Notes: generated by a model not told the origin, from the sequence alone. Positions 17,651-25,091 are shown, counted from the stretch's first letter. The stretch: DNA of 36,704 nucleotides from Anaerolineales bacterium (GCA_016789365.1 JAEURH010000029.1:1-36704), one strand, 5' to 3'. Program-made: numbers and translations.

Positions 17651-17736
17651 TGTTACTCTGAGCGATAGCGAAGAGTCTCTCAAATTATCGTAGAGATTCT
17701 TCGCCGCAAAGAACAAGAACGCGGCTCAGAATGACA
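17651..17736. repeat. TCATTCTGAG-type palindrome, family C variant
   Basis: The ends TGTTACTCTGAG (17651-17662) and CTCAGAATGACA (17725-17736) are inverted with two mismatches. Inside, GAGTCTCT and AGAGATTC, and GAAGAG and CTTCGC, suggest nested pairing. It differs from the TCATTGCGAG copies at the outer ends but has the same size and plan. It separates convergent genes. Confidence 0.75.
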
Positions 17737-17741
17737 TAACT

Positions 17742-18725
17742 TTATTTTCTCTTCACATCCAAAATCGCAATCTTAGTTGAATGATTAAATGGGTTGGGGT
17801 CTGTAATTGGTTTTCCAACTTTGTTGTAACCAATAAAACTTTCAGACACAGGAATCAATTCTCTAATTCTCAAATAGCCATCTTTGCATATTGTTTCTAA
17901 AATTTTCATGTAATCGCTTCCGCTGACATACACGCCATTGTTGATTGAGATTAAGTAACCACCATCATTAATCAACGGGCGGACTTTGTTAATTAATCGC
18001 ACGCTTTCATGTTCCAAATCCACTTTGCCTTTGGAGGTGGATGAAAAAATGGGTGGGTCTATGATGACGCAATCAAAAGTTTGTTTGCCTGTTTTGAATC
18101 TCGAAATGGCAGGAAAAAAATCTTGCGCCATGAAATTTTGTTTTTGAATGGGGAAATGATTTAATGAATATGAATCTTTGGCAAGGTTGAGAAAATTTTT
18201 ATTTCTATCGGTTTGGACGACTTTGCTTGCTCCGCCAGCCATCGCGGCGACTCCTAAACTGCCGGTGTATGCAAACGTATTCAATACAGTTTTATCTTTT
18301 GAGTTTTCAATTAACCATTTTCGTAAGTTGCTTGTGTCTAAATAAAAACTAGCGTCGCGATTCATGGTCAGGTCAATGGCATACCAGACATGATGTTCTT
18401 TTATTTTTCTATCTGGCTTGCCGAAGAGGATTTGCCCGCGCTTATCTTTTTGTGTGTTGCCGTTTCGTGTTTTGAGAACGCTTGCGCGTAGCCAAATGAG
18501 TTTACTCGTAACAAAGTCAAAGACTTTATTTATAAAATCATTATCAGGTTCATCACTATAATCATGAATCAATAAGGTGCTTGCATAAATATCTAAAGCA
18601 AGTGATGGATAGCCTTCGTAGAATCCGTTGAAGAGGCGAAAAGAGGTTTGATGGTCAGAATCAATTATCCGCAAGCGTGAAGCGAGGGCTTGGTCAAGCA
18701 AAGGTTTGAGAGAGTCAAAATCCAT
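17742..18725 (-). CDS. Class I SAM-dependent methyltransferase, RlmI-like
   Basis: A 327-residue protein whose C-terminal two thirds match the Methyltrans_SAM/RlmI group of rRNA methyltransferases: 'RDASFYLDTSNLRKWL', the SAM-binding 'VLNTFAYTGSLGVAAMAGGA' and the motif IV 'VIIDPPIF'. The N-terminus (about 1-100) is a small beta-rich domain instead of a clear PUA domain. Where RlmI-type m5C enzymes have a Cys after motif IV (SSCS), this protein has SINNGVY, so the m5C nucleophile appears to be missing and the reaction may differ. It is the last gene of a three-gene minus-strand operon (starts at 19132 and 18953), 9 nt after its neighbour. Confidence 0.8.
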   Translation of the reverse strand: MDFDSLKPLLDQALASRLRIIDSDHQTSFRLFNGFYEGYPSLALDIYASTLLIHDYSDEPDNDFINKVFDFVTSKLIWLRASVLKTRNGNTQKDKRGQILFGKPDRKIKEHHVWYAIDLTMNRDASFYLDTSNLRKWLIENSKDKTVLNTFAYTGSLGVAAMAGGASKVVQTDRNKNFLNLAKDSYSLNHFPIQKQNFMAQDFFPAISRFKTGKQTFDCVIIDPPIFSSTSKGKVDLEHESVRLINKVRPLINDGGYLISINNGVYVSGSDYMKILETICKDGYLRIRELIPVSESFIGYNKVGKPITDPNPFNHSTKIAILDVKRK

Positions 18726-18734
18726 ATCGAAATC

Positions 18735-18953
18735 TTAATCTATTTTTTGAATATTTTTTGGATTAAAGATTGAAATTTGTTTTATGCCTAAAATGGATTG
18801 TGCCTCTTGATTTAATTCCACCCAATAAAAACTACGATGTTCAGAATACGGGTCTATTTTTATAACCTTACCTTCGTACCAACCTGCCTGCTCGCCAAAT
18901 TTCGCGTCTAATTGGATGCGAACATGGTCGCCGATTTTGATTTCGTCGCTCAT
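18735..18953 (-). CDS. Small conserved-looking protein, possible KOW/SH3-like fold
   Basis: A 72-residue soluble protein. 'IGDHVRIQLDAKFGEQAGWYEGKVIKIDP' looks like a small beta-barrel of the SH3/KOW kind, and the tail is charged. No family is recognised. The ATG overlaps the stop of the upstream membrane-protein gene by 4 nt (ATGA) and the stop is 9 nt before the methyltransferase start, so the three genes are translationally linked. This supports that the gene is real and hints at a link to RNA or ribosome work; that is inference. Confidence 0.7.
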   Translation of the reverse strand: MSDEIKIGDHVRIQLDAKFGEQAGWYEGKVIKIDPYSEHRSFYWVELNQEAQSILGIKQISIFNPKNIQKID

Positions 18954-19132
18954 GCCTTACGATTTGCAAACCAAAATATTACTGCGGCAATGATAATGGT
19001 AATTGCTCCATTAATTGCCCATTGTGGGTCGCCGCTCATGTAACTGCCGGGCAAAATGCTTAAACCTTGTAAAACCCAAACCAAGCCAGCGAGCATAAAT
19101 AACACTGCAAAAAATTTGATTATGTTTTTCAA
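18950..19132 (-). CDS. Small two-helix membrane protein
   Basis: A 60-residue protein with two transmembrane segments (about 4-24 and 38-56) joined by a short loop containing GSYMSGDPQW, and a basic C-terminal end (NRKA). No family is recognised. It begins the three-gene operon and its stop overlaps the next start by 4 nt. GGAAG lies upstream of the ATG but at a large distance. Function unknown. Confidence 0.65.
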   Translation of the reverse strand: MKNIIKFFAVLFMLAGLVWVLQGLSILPGSYMSGDPQWAINGAITIIIAAVIFWFANRKA

Positions 19133-19155
19133 CGTGAAGCTTCCTTATACTATTT

Positions 19156-19192
19156 CCCCTCTCCTGTTTTGGGGGAGGGGTAGGGGTGAGGG
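19156..19192. repeat. REP-like palindrome, family B copy 2
   Basis: CCCCTCTCC (19156-19164) faces GGGGGAGGGG (19171-19180), followed by TAGGGGTGAGGG. It ends 1 nt before the stop codon of the LysM gene, so it forms the junction between the two minus-strand units. Compare 7452-7485 and 25075-25100. Confidence 0.82.
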
Positions 19193-19193
19193 A

Positions 19194-20375
19194 TTACGGA
19201 TTCGGTGTGCCTTGTACAGCAATGCCAACCCAAGTGAACACTCGTTTTTCACTGATAGCACCAGAGGCAACCCACACGGGCTGACCTTGGTCATCTACGC
19301 CAGTTTGGCGCACGGGAATAACCCACCAACGCATCACATGCGCAACATTATCATTTGGTCGGAAAGATGTCGGCACAATATATTTTGTATCGGTAACGTA
19401 ATCGGTGATGCGACGCGTTTGAGTTGCGGTTACATCTTCGATAATTACTTGATAGGCTTCGCCGTCTCTTAACACGCCGACAGATGCCCACTGCAATGTG
19501 ACCACGTCATTGGCTAGGCTGAAAGCGGCGCCATCCGCAGGCAGTAACAAGTTTGGGGCAGGGTATGGAGGCGGAAGCGTCGCGGTGGGTGTTGGTCCGG
19601 GAGTCGCGGCACGCATACACAGCGGAATCACCAGCGTGGAGCCGAGGAATACATTATCTGTGGTTAAGCCGTTCCATTCTTTAATTGCTTCGGCTGGCAC
19701 GGCATAATTTAATGCAATGCTGAATAATGTGTCGCCTTCTTGCACAGTGACTTGTACGGTTTGGCAAGATTGACGTGTCGCATCTGCTGGTGGGGGCGTG
19801 TTGGTTGCTGGAGGTGGGACAGTAGGTGTTGGGTAAGGAATTAACAATCTTTGCCCTTGACTAATTGGACAAGTGGAAGGCAAGTTATTTTGAATAATGA
19901 TGCTTTGAACAGAGACGTTAAAGTTGAAGGCAATTAACGAACAAGTTTCGCCAGGTCCAACTGTGTATTCAAACGGTGGTTGGGGTGTGGCAGTCGGAAT
20001 ATCGGTTGGGGGAAGTGTAATGGTAGGTGATGGTGATGCAGTAGGTGTTTCTGTTGGTGTGCCAGTTTCAACCACATCAAATGTGCCTGGAGGTGCGCTA
20101 GCACGCACTGAAAAATAAACAATGGATGCGGCAACGATAATGACCACTGCTAAAATACCAACTGCGGCTGGCAAACTTAATGTCACTTGTGGCAAACGTG
20201 TAGCCTGCACAGGTTTTTCTGCTTTTTGTGTTGCTTTTTGAACTGGCTTTGATTGTTGAGATGAAACGTTAAACTCTGTGCCACATACCAAACAACGTAC
20301 TGCATTTTCACTTAAGCGCGTTCCGCATGTGGGGCAAATTTTTGTTTTATTACTAGATGAAGATTCGATACTCAT
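19194..20375 (-). CDS. Zinc-ribbon, single-helix, double-LysM surface protein
   Basis: A 393-residue protein. It starts with a zinc ribbon (CPTCG at about 13, CLVCG at about 28), has a transmembrane helix (about 68-92), then outside a Thr/Pro-rich linker, LysM 1 ('YTVGPGETCSLIAFNFNVS...LLIPYP'), a second linker, LysM 2 ('VTVQEGDTLFSIALNYAVP...LVIPLC'), another linker and a C-terminal domain of about 110 residues with no clear family. LysM modules bind GlcNAc-containing glycans such as peptidoglycan. The zinc ribbon inside and the glycan-binding part outside would join cytoplasm and wall. The start ATG follows a TATAAT box by 8 nt. Confidence 0.88.
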   Translation of the reverse strand: MSIESSSSNKTKICPTCGTRLSENAVRCLVCGTEFNVSSQQSKPVQKATQKAEKPVQATRLPQVTLSLPAAVGILAVVIIVAASIVYFSVRASAPPGTFDVVETGTPTETPTASPSPTITLPPTDIPTATPQPPFEYTVGPGETCSLIAFNFNVSVQSIIIQNNLPSTCPISQGQRLLIPYPTPTVPPPATNTPPPADATRQSCQTVQVTVQEGDTLFSIALNYAVPAEAIKEWNGLTTDNVFLGSTLVIPLCMRAATPGPTPTATLPPPYPAPNLLLPADGAAFSLANDVVTLQWASVGVLRDGEAYQVIIEDVTATQTRRITDYVTDTKYIVPTSFRPNDNVAHVMRWWVIPVRQTGVDDQGQPVWVASGAISEKRVFTWVGIAVQGTPNP

Positions 20376-20383
20376 AGGGAAAG

Positions 20384-20389
20384 ATTATA
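20384..20389 (-). promoter_or_regulatory. -10 box (TATAAT) for LysM gene
   Basis: A perfect TATAAT on the minus strand is followed by eight bases (CTTTCCCT) and the ATG at 20375. No Shine-Dalgarno sequence is present; leaderless start predicted. Confidence 0.6.
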
Positions 20390-20423
20390 TCATTTTAGGA
20401 GTAGAGACAAGTACACATGAATA

Positions 20424-20470
20424 CAAGTACACAAATTGTTTACCTGCCTACCTATCTACTTGTGTACCTG
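20424..20470. repeat. Imperfect inverted repeat with tetranucleotide-like core
   Basis: CAAGTACACAA (20424-20434) and TTGTGTACCTG (20460-20470) are inverted with one mismatch. The left arm is also partly repeated in direct orientation at 20408-20416. The core TACCTGCCTACCTATCTACT is a degenerate run of four-base units. It lies between two minus-strand genes and could act as a terminator stem or be another dispersed repeat. Confidence 0.55.
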
Positions 20471-20481
20471 TTTACTTTCCC

Positions 20482-21777
20482 TCAATCTTCTGCCACCACT
20501 TTTTGTTTCGTCGTCACCAACACTTTATCTACCCGCCGTCCATCCATGTCCATCACTTCAAAACGTAAATTATGCCATTCAAAATGGTCAGAAGTTTGCG
20601 GAATACGTCCTAACGAAGCCATCACAAACCCACTTAATGTTTCGTATTCGCCTTCATGTGGAAGTGTGGTTAAGTGAAAAATTTCTTTGAACTCATCCAC
20701 TTCTAACATGCCATCTAAAAGCCAAGAGCCATCTTGCCGTTGTGTGGCTTGCGGTTCTTCCAAATCCATTTGCCCCACAATTTCTTCCAAAATATCATTA
20801 ATCGTCAGTAAGCCTTGCACGCCACCAAATTCATCTACAACCAATAAAATTTCTGTATCACTTTTTTTCAAAACTTCCAAAGCGCGTGAAGCCAATGTCG
20901 TTTCAGGAATAAAAAAAGCAGGTTTCGCCAACTCCTTAAGGTCAATATGTTTTCCAGATAAACTCACCACCAACAAATCGCGTGATTTTACAATACCTAA
21001 AATCGTTTCCAATGAATCTTGTCTTACAGGAAAACGTGAATAGGGACTATTGGCAATCTTTTCTAAAATTTCTTCGGTGGTATCACTTACATCAAGCCAG
21101 ACGATTTCAGTACGCGGAGTCATCAACGAATACACACGTTGGTCGCCGAGGCTGAACACACCTTCCACCATATCTTGCTCCGCCTCTTCAAATACGCCCG
21201 CTTGTGTGCCTTGACTAATCAGCATTTGCAATTCTTCTTCTGTAATTGGGGGTTCATTGGATGGATTGACTCCAATTAAACGCAAAACAAAGTTTGTAGC
21301 ATTGCTCATTAACTTAATAAACGGTGAAAAAATTTTGGAAATAAAAAGCACAGGTCCCGCTACAATAATTGCAATTCGTTCTGGGCTATTAATCCCCAAT
21401 CGTTTTGGCACTAATTCGCCCAGCCATAAACTGAGAATCGTAATCGTCACAACCACAATGCCTAATGCAATTGAATCGCTGTAATCACCAATATATGGAA
21501 CATTTAACAATGCCGCCGCTAATGTTTTAGAAATTGTGGCACCACCCACAGCACCCGCTAAGATGCCGATTAACGTAATCCCAATCTGCACGGCTGAAAG
21601 AAAAATGTTGGGGTCTTCGAGCAATTTGATAGCCAATGAAGCGGATTTATTTCCCTCGCTTACTTTTTGTTGCAAACGTGCCTTGCGAGATGCCACCAAC
21701 GCCGCCTCAGACATCGCCAAAATGCCATTAATCAAAATTAAAATCAAAATAACAACAACTTCACTACCTATACTCAT
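20482..21777 (-). CDS. Hemolysin-related CNNM/CorC family membrane protein
   Basis: A 431-residue protein with an N-terminal CNNM (DUF21) membrane domain of about four helices ('LILINGILAMSEAALVASRKARL', 'AVQIGITLIGILAGAVGG', 'LWLGELVPKRLGI'), a CBS-domain pair (about 215-335, including 'LMTPRTEIVWLD' and 'VDEFGGVQGLLTINDILEEIVG') and a C-terminal CorC_HlyC domain (about 350-425). The family is linked to Mg2+ and Co2+ transport or efflux and membrane stress; the old hemolysin name is misleading. AAAGGAACTC precedes the ATG. A 36-codon ORF ends 10 nt upstream. Confidence 0.93.
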   Translation of the reverse strand: MSIGSEVVVILILILINGILAMSEAALVASRKARLQQKVSEGNKSASLAIKLLEDPNIFLSAVQIGITLIGILAGAVGGATISKTLAAALLNVPYIGDYSDSIALGIVVVTITILSLWLGELVPKRLGINSPERIAIIVAGPVLFISKIFSPFIKLMSNATNFVLRLIGVNPSNEPPITEEELQMLISQGTQAGVFEEAEQDMVEGVFSLGDQRVYSLMTPRTEIVWLDVSDTTEEILEKIANSPYSRFPVRQDSLETILGIVKSRDLLVVSLSGKHIDLKELAKPAFFIPETTLASRALEVLKKSDTEILLVVDEFGGVQGLLTINDILEEIVGQMDLEEPQATQRQDGSWLLDGMLEVDEFKEIFHLTTLPHEGEYETLSGFVMASLGRIPQTSDHFEWHNLRFEVMDMDGRRVDKVLVTTKQKVVAED

Positions 21778-21787
21778 GAGTTCCTTT

Positions 21788-21898
21788 TTAAGTTAAATAA
21801 AAATATCCGCGCAAGTTGATTCGCGGTTGCGGATTTCGTGAATTCAATCGAACGAATGGGGAAAGACTAGGGTCTGGTTCTATCGGAATTTCAGACAT
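21788..21898 (-). CDS. Possible 36-residue small protein upstream of CNNM gene
   Basis: An ATG at 21898 opens 36 codons (MSEIPIEPDPSLSPFVRL... ending GYFYLT) that stop 10 nt before the CNNM start. It is acidic and Pro-rich first, then basic. A TACAAT box lies 24 nt upstream of the ATG. There is no ribosome binding site, homologue or family that I recognise. Coding is supported only by position and a clean frame in an otherwise empty 163-nt gap; it may be a leader peptide or chance. Confidence 0.35.
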   Translation of the reverse strand: MSEIPIEPDPSLSPFVRLNSRNPQPRINLRGYFYLT

Positions 21899-21940
21899 GA
21901 TATTTATTGCAAGATACTGCCCCTATTGTACCTGAAAGTT

Positions 21941-22084
21941 TTACTTTTTTGAAACTTCATCCTCAATTTTTTTCAATCGCTTATTGATGCTGGCATAGCC
22001 ACGTTTAATCACAATCGGAATGATGATGACCAATGCGATTAATCCGCAAGTGATGCCTAACTCTAAAAAACTGATTCTTAACAT
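21941..22084 (-). CDS. Small single-helix membrane protein
   Basis: A 47-residue protein with one transmembrane helix (about 9-27, LGITCGLIALVIIIPIVI) followed by a basic, helical tail (KRGYASINKRLKKIEDEVSKK). ATG 22084 was chosen, preceded by AAAGGTTAAT. The open frame extends 16 codons upstream, but those lie in a palindromic repeat. No family is recognised. It follows selD on the same strand with the repeat in between. Confidence 0.6.
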   Translation of the reverse strand: MLRISFLELGITCGLIALVIIIPIVIKRGYASINKRLKKIEDEVSKK

Positions 22085-22096
22085 ATTAACCTTTAC

Positions 22097-22148
22097 CGTC
22101 CCGCAGGTTTGATAAAAGATTTGCTCATTCAAATAAACCTGCGGGACG
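22097..22148. repeat. CGTCCCGCAGG palindrome, family D copy 1
   Basis: CGTCCCGCAGGTTT (22097-22110) and AAACCTGCGGGACG (22135-22148) are perfect 14-bp inverted arms around 24 nt. A T run follows on the plus strand. It ends 5 nt from the selD stop. A second copy lies at 23223-23275, on the other side of selD. Confidence 0.9.
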
Positions 22149-22153
22149 TTTTT

Positions 22154-23212
22154 TTACTTTATCATAATACCTTTTCCTGCAACCGCTTCACCAATCACCC
22201 ATACCTGTTGATTTGATTCCTCAGCCTTTTTCTTAAAGTCAGCCAATTGCTCTTTCGGCACCCCGAGTAATAAACCTCCACTTGTTTGCGGGTCAAATAA
22301 CAGCATTTGAGATGCTTCATCTAATCCTTTATTAAATGTTACAAAACTTTCAAAATGTTTTTTATTATCAAACGCGCCACCAGGGAAGATTCCTTTTTCA
22401 GCATAACTTTTTGCGCCACTTAAGAAAGGCAATTTATCAAATTCAATTTGCAACTGCACATTGGATGATTCAGCCATTTCCACGCCGTGACCAATTAATC
22501 CAAACCCAGTAATATCCGTTCCACCTTTTAGATTAAATTCCACAGCCAACTCGCCTGCTTTTTTATTTAACCTAGACATCCACTCAATTGCTTCTTGAAT
22601 ATGTGCCTCTTCTACTTTTTCTTGCTTCAATGCAGTTGTAGTCACTCCCATGCCAAGTGGTTTTGTTAGAACTAAAACATCACCAACTTTGAGTCCGCTT
22701 TTGCTGATAATCTTTTGCGGATGCACAAATCCAATCACAACCAAGCCATATTTCGGCTCTTTGTCTTTGACAGTATGTCCGCCAGCAATTACCACGCCCG
22801 CTTCTTTGGCTTTTTCAGCACCGCCTCGTAGAATTTCACTCAACATTTCCGTTGGTACATTATCTGGTAATGCCGCAATGTTCAATGCTAAAAATGGTTT
22901 ACCGCCCATCGCCCACACATCCGACATTGAATTTGCCGCCGCAATCGCGCCATATTCATAAGGTGTATCTACAACGGGCGTGAAAAAATCTGTGGTGATG
23001 ACAATCGCTTGCTCGTCACTTAAACGCCAAACAGCCGCATCATCTGGGGATTCCAAACCAACTAACAAGTCAGGGAATGAAGCGGCATCAAAAATATTTT
23101 TGACGGGACTCAAAACTTGAGTCAGTGCATCAGCACTTAATTTAGACGCTCAACCCGCACACGTTGACAATGTCGTCAGGCGGATTTCACGTCCATTCTG
23201 AGGAATGGGCAT
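22154..23212 (-). CDS. selD: Selenide, water dikinase with in-frame Sec codon (Sec21)
   Basis: SelD makes selenophosphate from selenide and ATP, the selenium donor for selenocysteine and selenouridine. Read from ATG 23212 through an in-frame TGA (23150-23152), the protein is 352 residues, the usual length. The N-terminus reads LTTLSTCAG-U-ASKLSADALTQVL, matching the SelD catalytic loop in which Sec or Cys takes part in catalysis (U21, with C18 nearby and K24). The rest is typical: 'AVWRLSDEQAIVITTDFFTPVVD', 'ANSMSDVWAMGGKP', 'GGHTVKD', 'DPQTSGGLL'. A plain ORF search starts at a TTG at 23113 and loses the active site. A bSECIS-like hairpin follows the TGA. Palindromic repeats flank the gene on both sides. 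No strong ribosome binding site is seen. Confidence 0.93.
23107..23123 (-). promoter_or_regulatory. Candidate bSECIS hairpin for SelD Sec21
   Basis: On the minus strand GACTCAA (23123-23117) pairs perfectly with TTGAGTC (23113-23107) around the loop GTT. The loop begins 34 nt downstream of the TGA (33 nt between), inside the 16-37 nt window for bacterial SECIS elements, and its first base is G. This fits SelB recognition rules. Confidence 0.65.
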
Positions 23213-23222
23213 TACAAATAAT

Positions 23223-23275
23223 CGTCCCGCAGGTTTTTATTTGAACCTATAAAACTGATTCAAACCTGCGGGACG
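23223..23275. repeat. CGTCCCGCAGG palindrome, family D copy 2
   Basis: CGTCCCGCAGGTTT (23223-23236) and AAACCTGCGGGACG (23262-23275) are the same 14-bp arms as in copy 1, around a different 25-nt centre. It lies between the SPFH gene stop and the selD start, in the same orientation as copy 1. Confidence 0.9.
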
Positions 23276-23291
23276 TTTCTACTACTAATTA

Positions 23292-24293
23292 TTATGGTGC
23301 TGGCAACGGCAAAATAAATTGATTATCTGTTGGCACGAAAATCGTTGTCACCCCGGGCGCGAGATTCAAAATGTATTGATATTGAATCAACTCTGGTGTT
23401 AAAGAAGCGGCTAACAAACGATTCGCTTCGGCTTCGGCTTGCGCTTGAATGAGCCGTGCCTCTGCCGCACCTTGTGCCGCAATCACTGCCGCATCTGCCT
23501 GACCTTGTGCAATTTGGCGGGCTTGCTCGGCTTCTTGCCTCTTTTGTTCAACAACAAATGCGGCTTGTTGCGCTTGTTGTTCAGCAATTTGCTTTTGTTC
23601 TACTGCCGCGGCATATTCATCACTGAAACGGATGTTGCGAAGCACAAAATCGCGTAATACTAAATTATTGTTTGTAAAAATTCTTTCAAGTTCTTCGGTA
23701 ATTAATTGTTCCATTTCAGCGCGTTTCGTGCTGACAATTTCTTCTACGCCGTATTGAGATGCCACATCACGAATGACACCACGCGCTTGCGGACGGACTA
23801 AACCATCCTCGTAAGTGAAACGCCATGTGCGATATAAATCTACGGCATTGAGCGGGTCGATTGCATAAATCACAGAAGCGTCAATATAAACTTGTTGTCC
23901 GTCTTTCGTGCGTACTTGAATTGCGTCATCTGCAGAGCCAGCTAATTCATCCGTTGCAGAAGACATGGTATACGTCTGATTTAGAATCGAAAACCTTTCA
24001 ACGCGTTCAGCAAATGGAATAATCCAATGTAAACCTGCAGTTAATGGCTCAGGTCGAATACCGCCTCCACCGAATACAGTTACCACAATTGCTAAATCAT
24101 CTGGTTCAATAAAAACCAACCCAGCACCTATTGTGGTCATTAAGATAGCAAGTACCAATAAAACGACTGCGACAGTTGCTAAGCCTTTCGATGGTTGGTT
24201 GCGGCTGGTGCGAATAAACATCGCGGCAATTACGCCAATCAAACCAATCCATGCAAACGATGCAACAAATTGAAGCAAACTTGAAATATTCAT
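23292..24293 (-). CDS. SPFH/prohibitin-family membrane protein
   Basis: A 333-residue protein with two N-terminal hydrophobic segments (about 7-28 and 38-62), an SPFH domain (about 65-240; 'DDLAIVVTVFGGGGIRPEPLTAGLHWIIPFAERVERFS', 'VRTKDGQQVYIDASVIYAID', 'VIRDVASQYGVEEIVSTKR') and a long Ala/Gln/Glu-rich helix (about 235-300), as in prohibitins, which form large rings on membranes. The exact role in bacteria varies. CGGAGGAACAG sits before the ATG and a TATAAT box lies 25 nt further up (24324-24319). It is not next to an NfeD gene, unlike the second SPFH gene at 29347. Confidence 0.9.
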   Translation of the reverse strand: MNISSLLQFVASFAWIGLIGVIAAMFIRTSRNQPSKGLATVAVVLLVLAILMTTIGAGLVFIEPDDLAIVVTVFGGGGIRPEPLTAGLHWIIPFAERVERFSILNQTYTMSSATDELAGSADDAIQVRTKDGQQVYIDASVIYAIDPLNAVDLYRTWRFTYEDGLVRPQARGVIRDVASQYGVEEIVSTKRAEMEQLITEELERIFTNNNLVLRDFVLRNIRFSDEYAAAVEQKQIAEQQAQQAAFVVEQKRQEAEQARQIAQGQADAAVIAAQGAAEARLIQAQAEAEANRLLAASLTPELIQYQYILNLAPGVTTIFVPTDNQFILPLPAP

Positions 24294-24365
24294 CTGTTCC
24301 TCCGAGTTAATTTTTAGAATTATAACCGCTTGCTATGCACCACGAAGCATGTTAACATTTTTCCG

Positions 24366-25091
24366 ATGAAAACTGGACAAGGCAAAATAGCAGAAATTTT
24401 ATTAGATGGTTCATTGCGGATTGAATGCTCGGCTGATTTGATTCCAACGCCCGGACAATATTTGCTCGCCCACAAACCCGCTTCAGACTCGCCCCTGCCT
24501 GTTTCTCTTTTCCAAATGGATTTTTCCCCCAACGGATTTCGCTCCGCGCCACCCACACCACTTGATTGGAAGCCAGGTGATGTGATTAACTTGCGCGGTC
24601 CACTTGGGCATGGCTTTCACATCCCACCTTCTGCAAAAAAGATTGCATTAATTGCATTGGATGAATCAATTGCTCGTTTATACGGATTAATTTCATCATC
24701 ACTCAAACAAAATAGGGAAGTAGTGTTAGTTTGTGATTCAACTTCACAAAATTTGCCCGAAGCCGTTGAAGTGCAACCATTACAAGCATTAAGTGATATT
24801 TTGAAATGGGCTGATTATCTTGCTATTGATGTTTCAAGAGAAGTGCGTCGCACATTTAATAATGAACCGAATCTACATTCAGCAAGTGCGACGCACCCAT
24901 TGAATCAACTTAAAGAAAAGTTTGGGGAACAGCAACCCGCTATAAACAAGGTCGAAGCGCAGGTTTTAATTCATACCCCTATGCCCTGTGGTGGAATCGC
25001 AGAATGTGGTGTGTGTGCGTTAACTTTGAATCACGAATGGAAAATGATTTGTAAAGAAGGTCCCGTTTTTAATTCCCTCTCCCTTTGGTAG
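24366..25091 (+). CDS. PyrK-like dihydroorotate dehydrogenase electron-transfer protein
   Basis: A 241-residue flavoprotein-type reductase. The N-terminal part ('TPGQYLLAHKP', 'LPVSLFQMDF', 'WKPGDVINLRGPLGHGF') matches the FAD-binding barrel of ferredoxin-reductase relatives, and 'IALIALDESIARLYGLI' is a degenerate NAD-binding region. The C-terminus carries a [2Fe-2S] motif of the PyrK kind: CGGIAECGVC, then C in MICKEGPVF. PyrK passes electrons from NADH to dihydroorotate dehydrogenase. No pyrD is next to it, so the partner is not shown. A family A repeat (24844-24899) lies in frame in the middle, and a family B repeat gives the last codons and stop. The start is ATG 24366; a TTG at 24330 is an unlikely alternative. 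Confidence 0.82.
   Translation: MKTGQGKIAEILLDGSLRIECSADLIPTPGQYLLAHKPASDSPLPVSLFQMDFSPNGFRSAPPTPLDWKPGDVINLRGPLGHGFHIPPSAKKIALIALDESIARLYGLISSSLKQNREVVLVCDSTSQNLPEAVEVQPLQALSDILKWADYLAIDVSREVRRTFNNEPNLHSASATHPLNQLKEKFGEQQPAINKVEAQVLIHTPMPCGGIAECGVCALTLNHEWKMICKEGPVFNSLSLW
24844..24899. repeat. Palindromic repeat, family A copy 3, inside coding sequence
   Basis: GTGCGTCGCAC (24844-24854) and GTGCGACGCAC (24887-24897) are perfect 11-bp inverted arms. The copy lies within the PyrK-like gene and is translated in frame as a segment starting VRRTFNNEP and ending ASATHP, between the NAD-binding-like part and the iron-sulfur part. Confidence 0.85.

Noticed and set aside
19056-19472. Plus-strand ORF of 138 codons
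   Set aside because: It lies antisense to the LysM gene, a small membrane-protein gene and a family B repeat, with no domain signal.
20482-21777. True hemolysin
   Set aside because: The CNNM, CBS and CorC_HlyC domain order marks an ion-homeostasis protein; the name hemolysin is historical.
22154-23113. SelD starting at the TTG at 23113
   Set aside because: This would remove the catalytic loop and leave a protein of 319 residues; the frame continues upstream through a TGA at exactly the Sec/Cys position.
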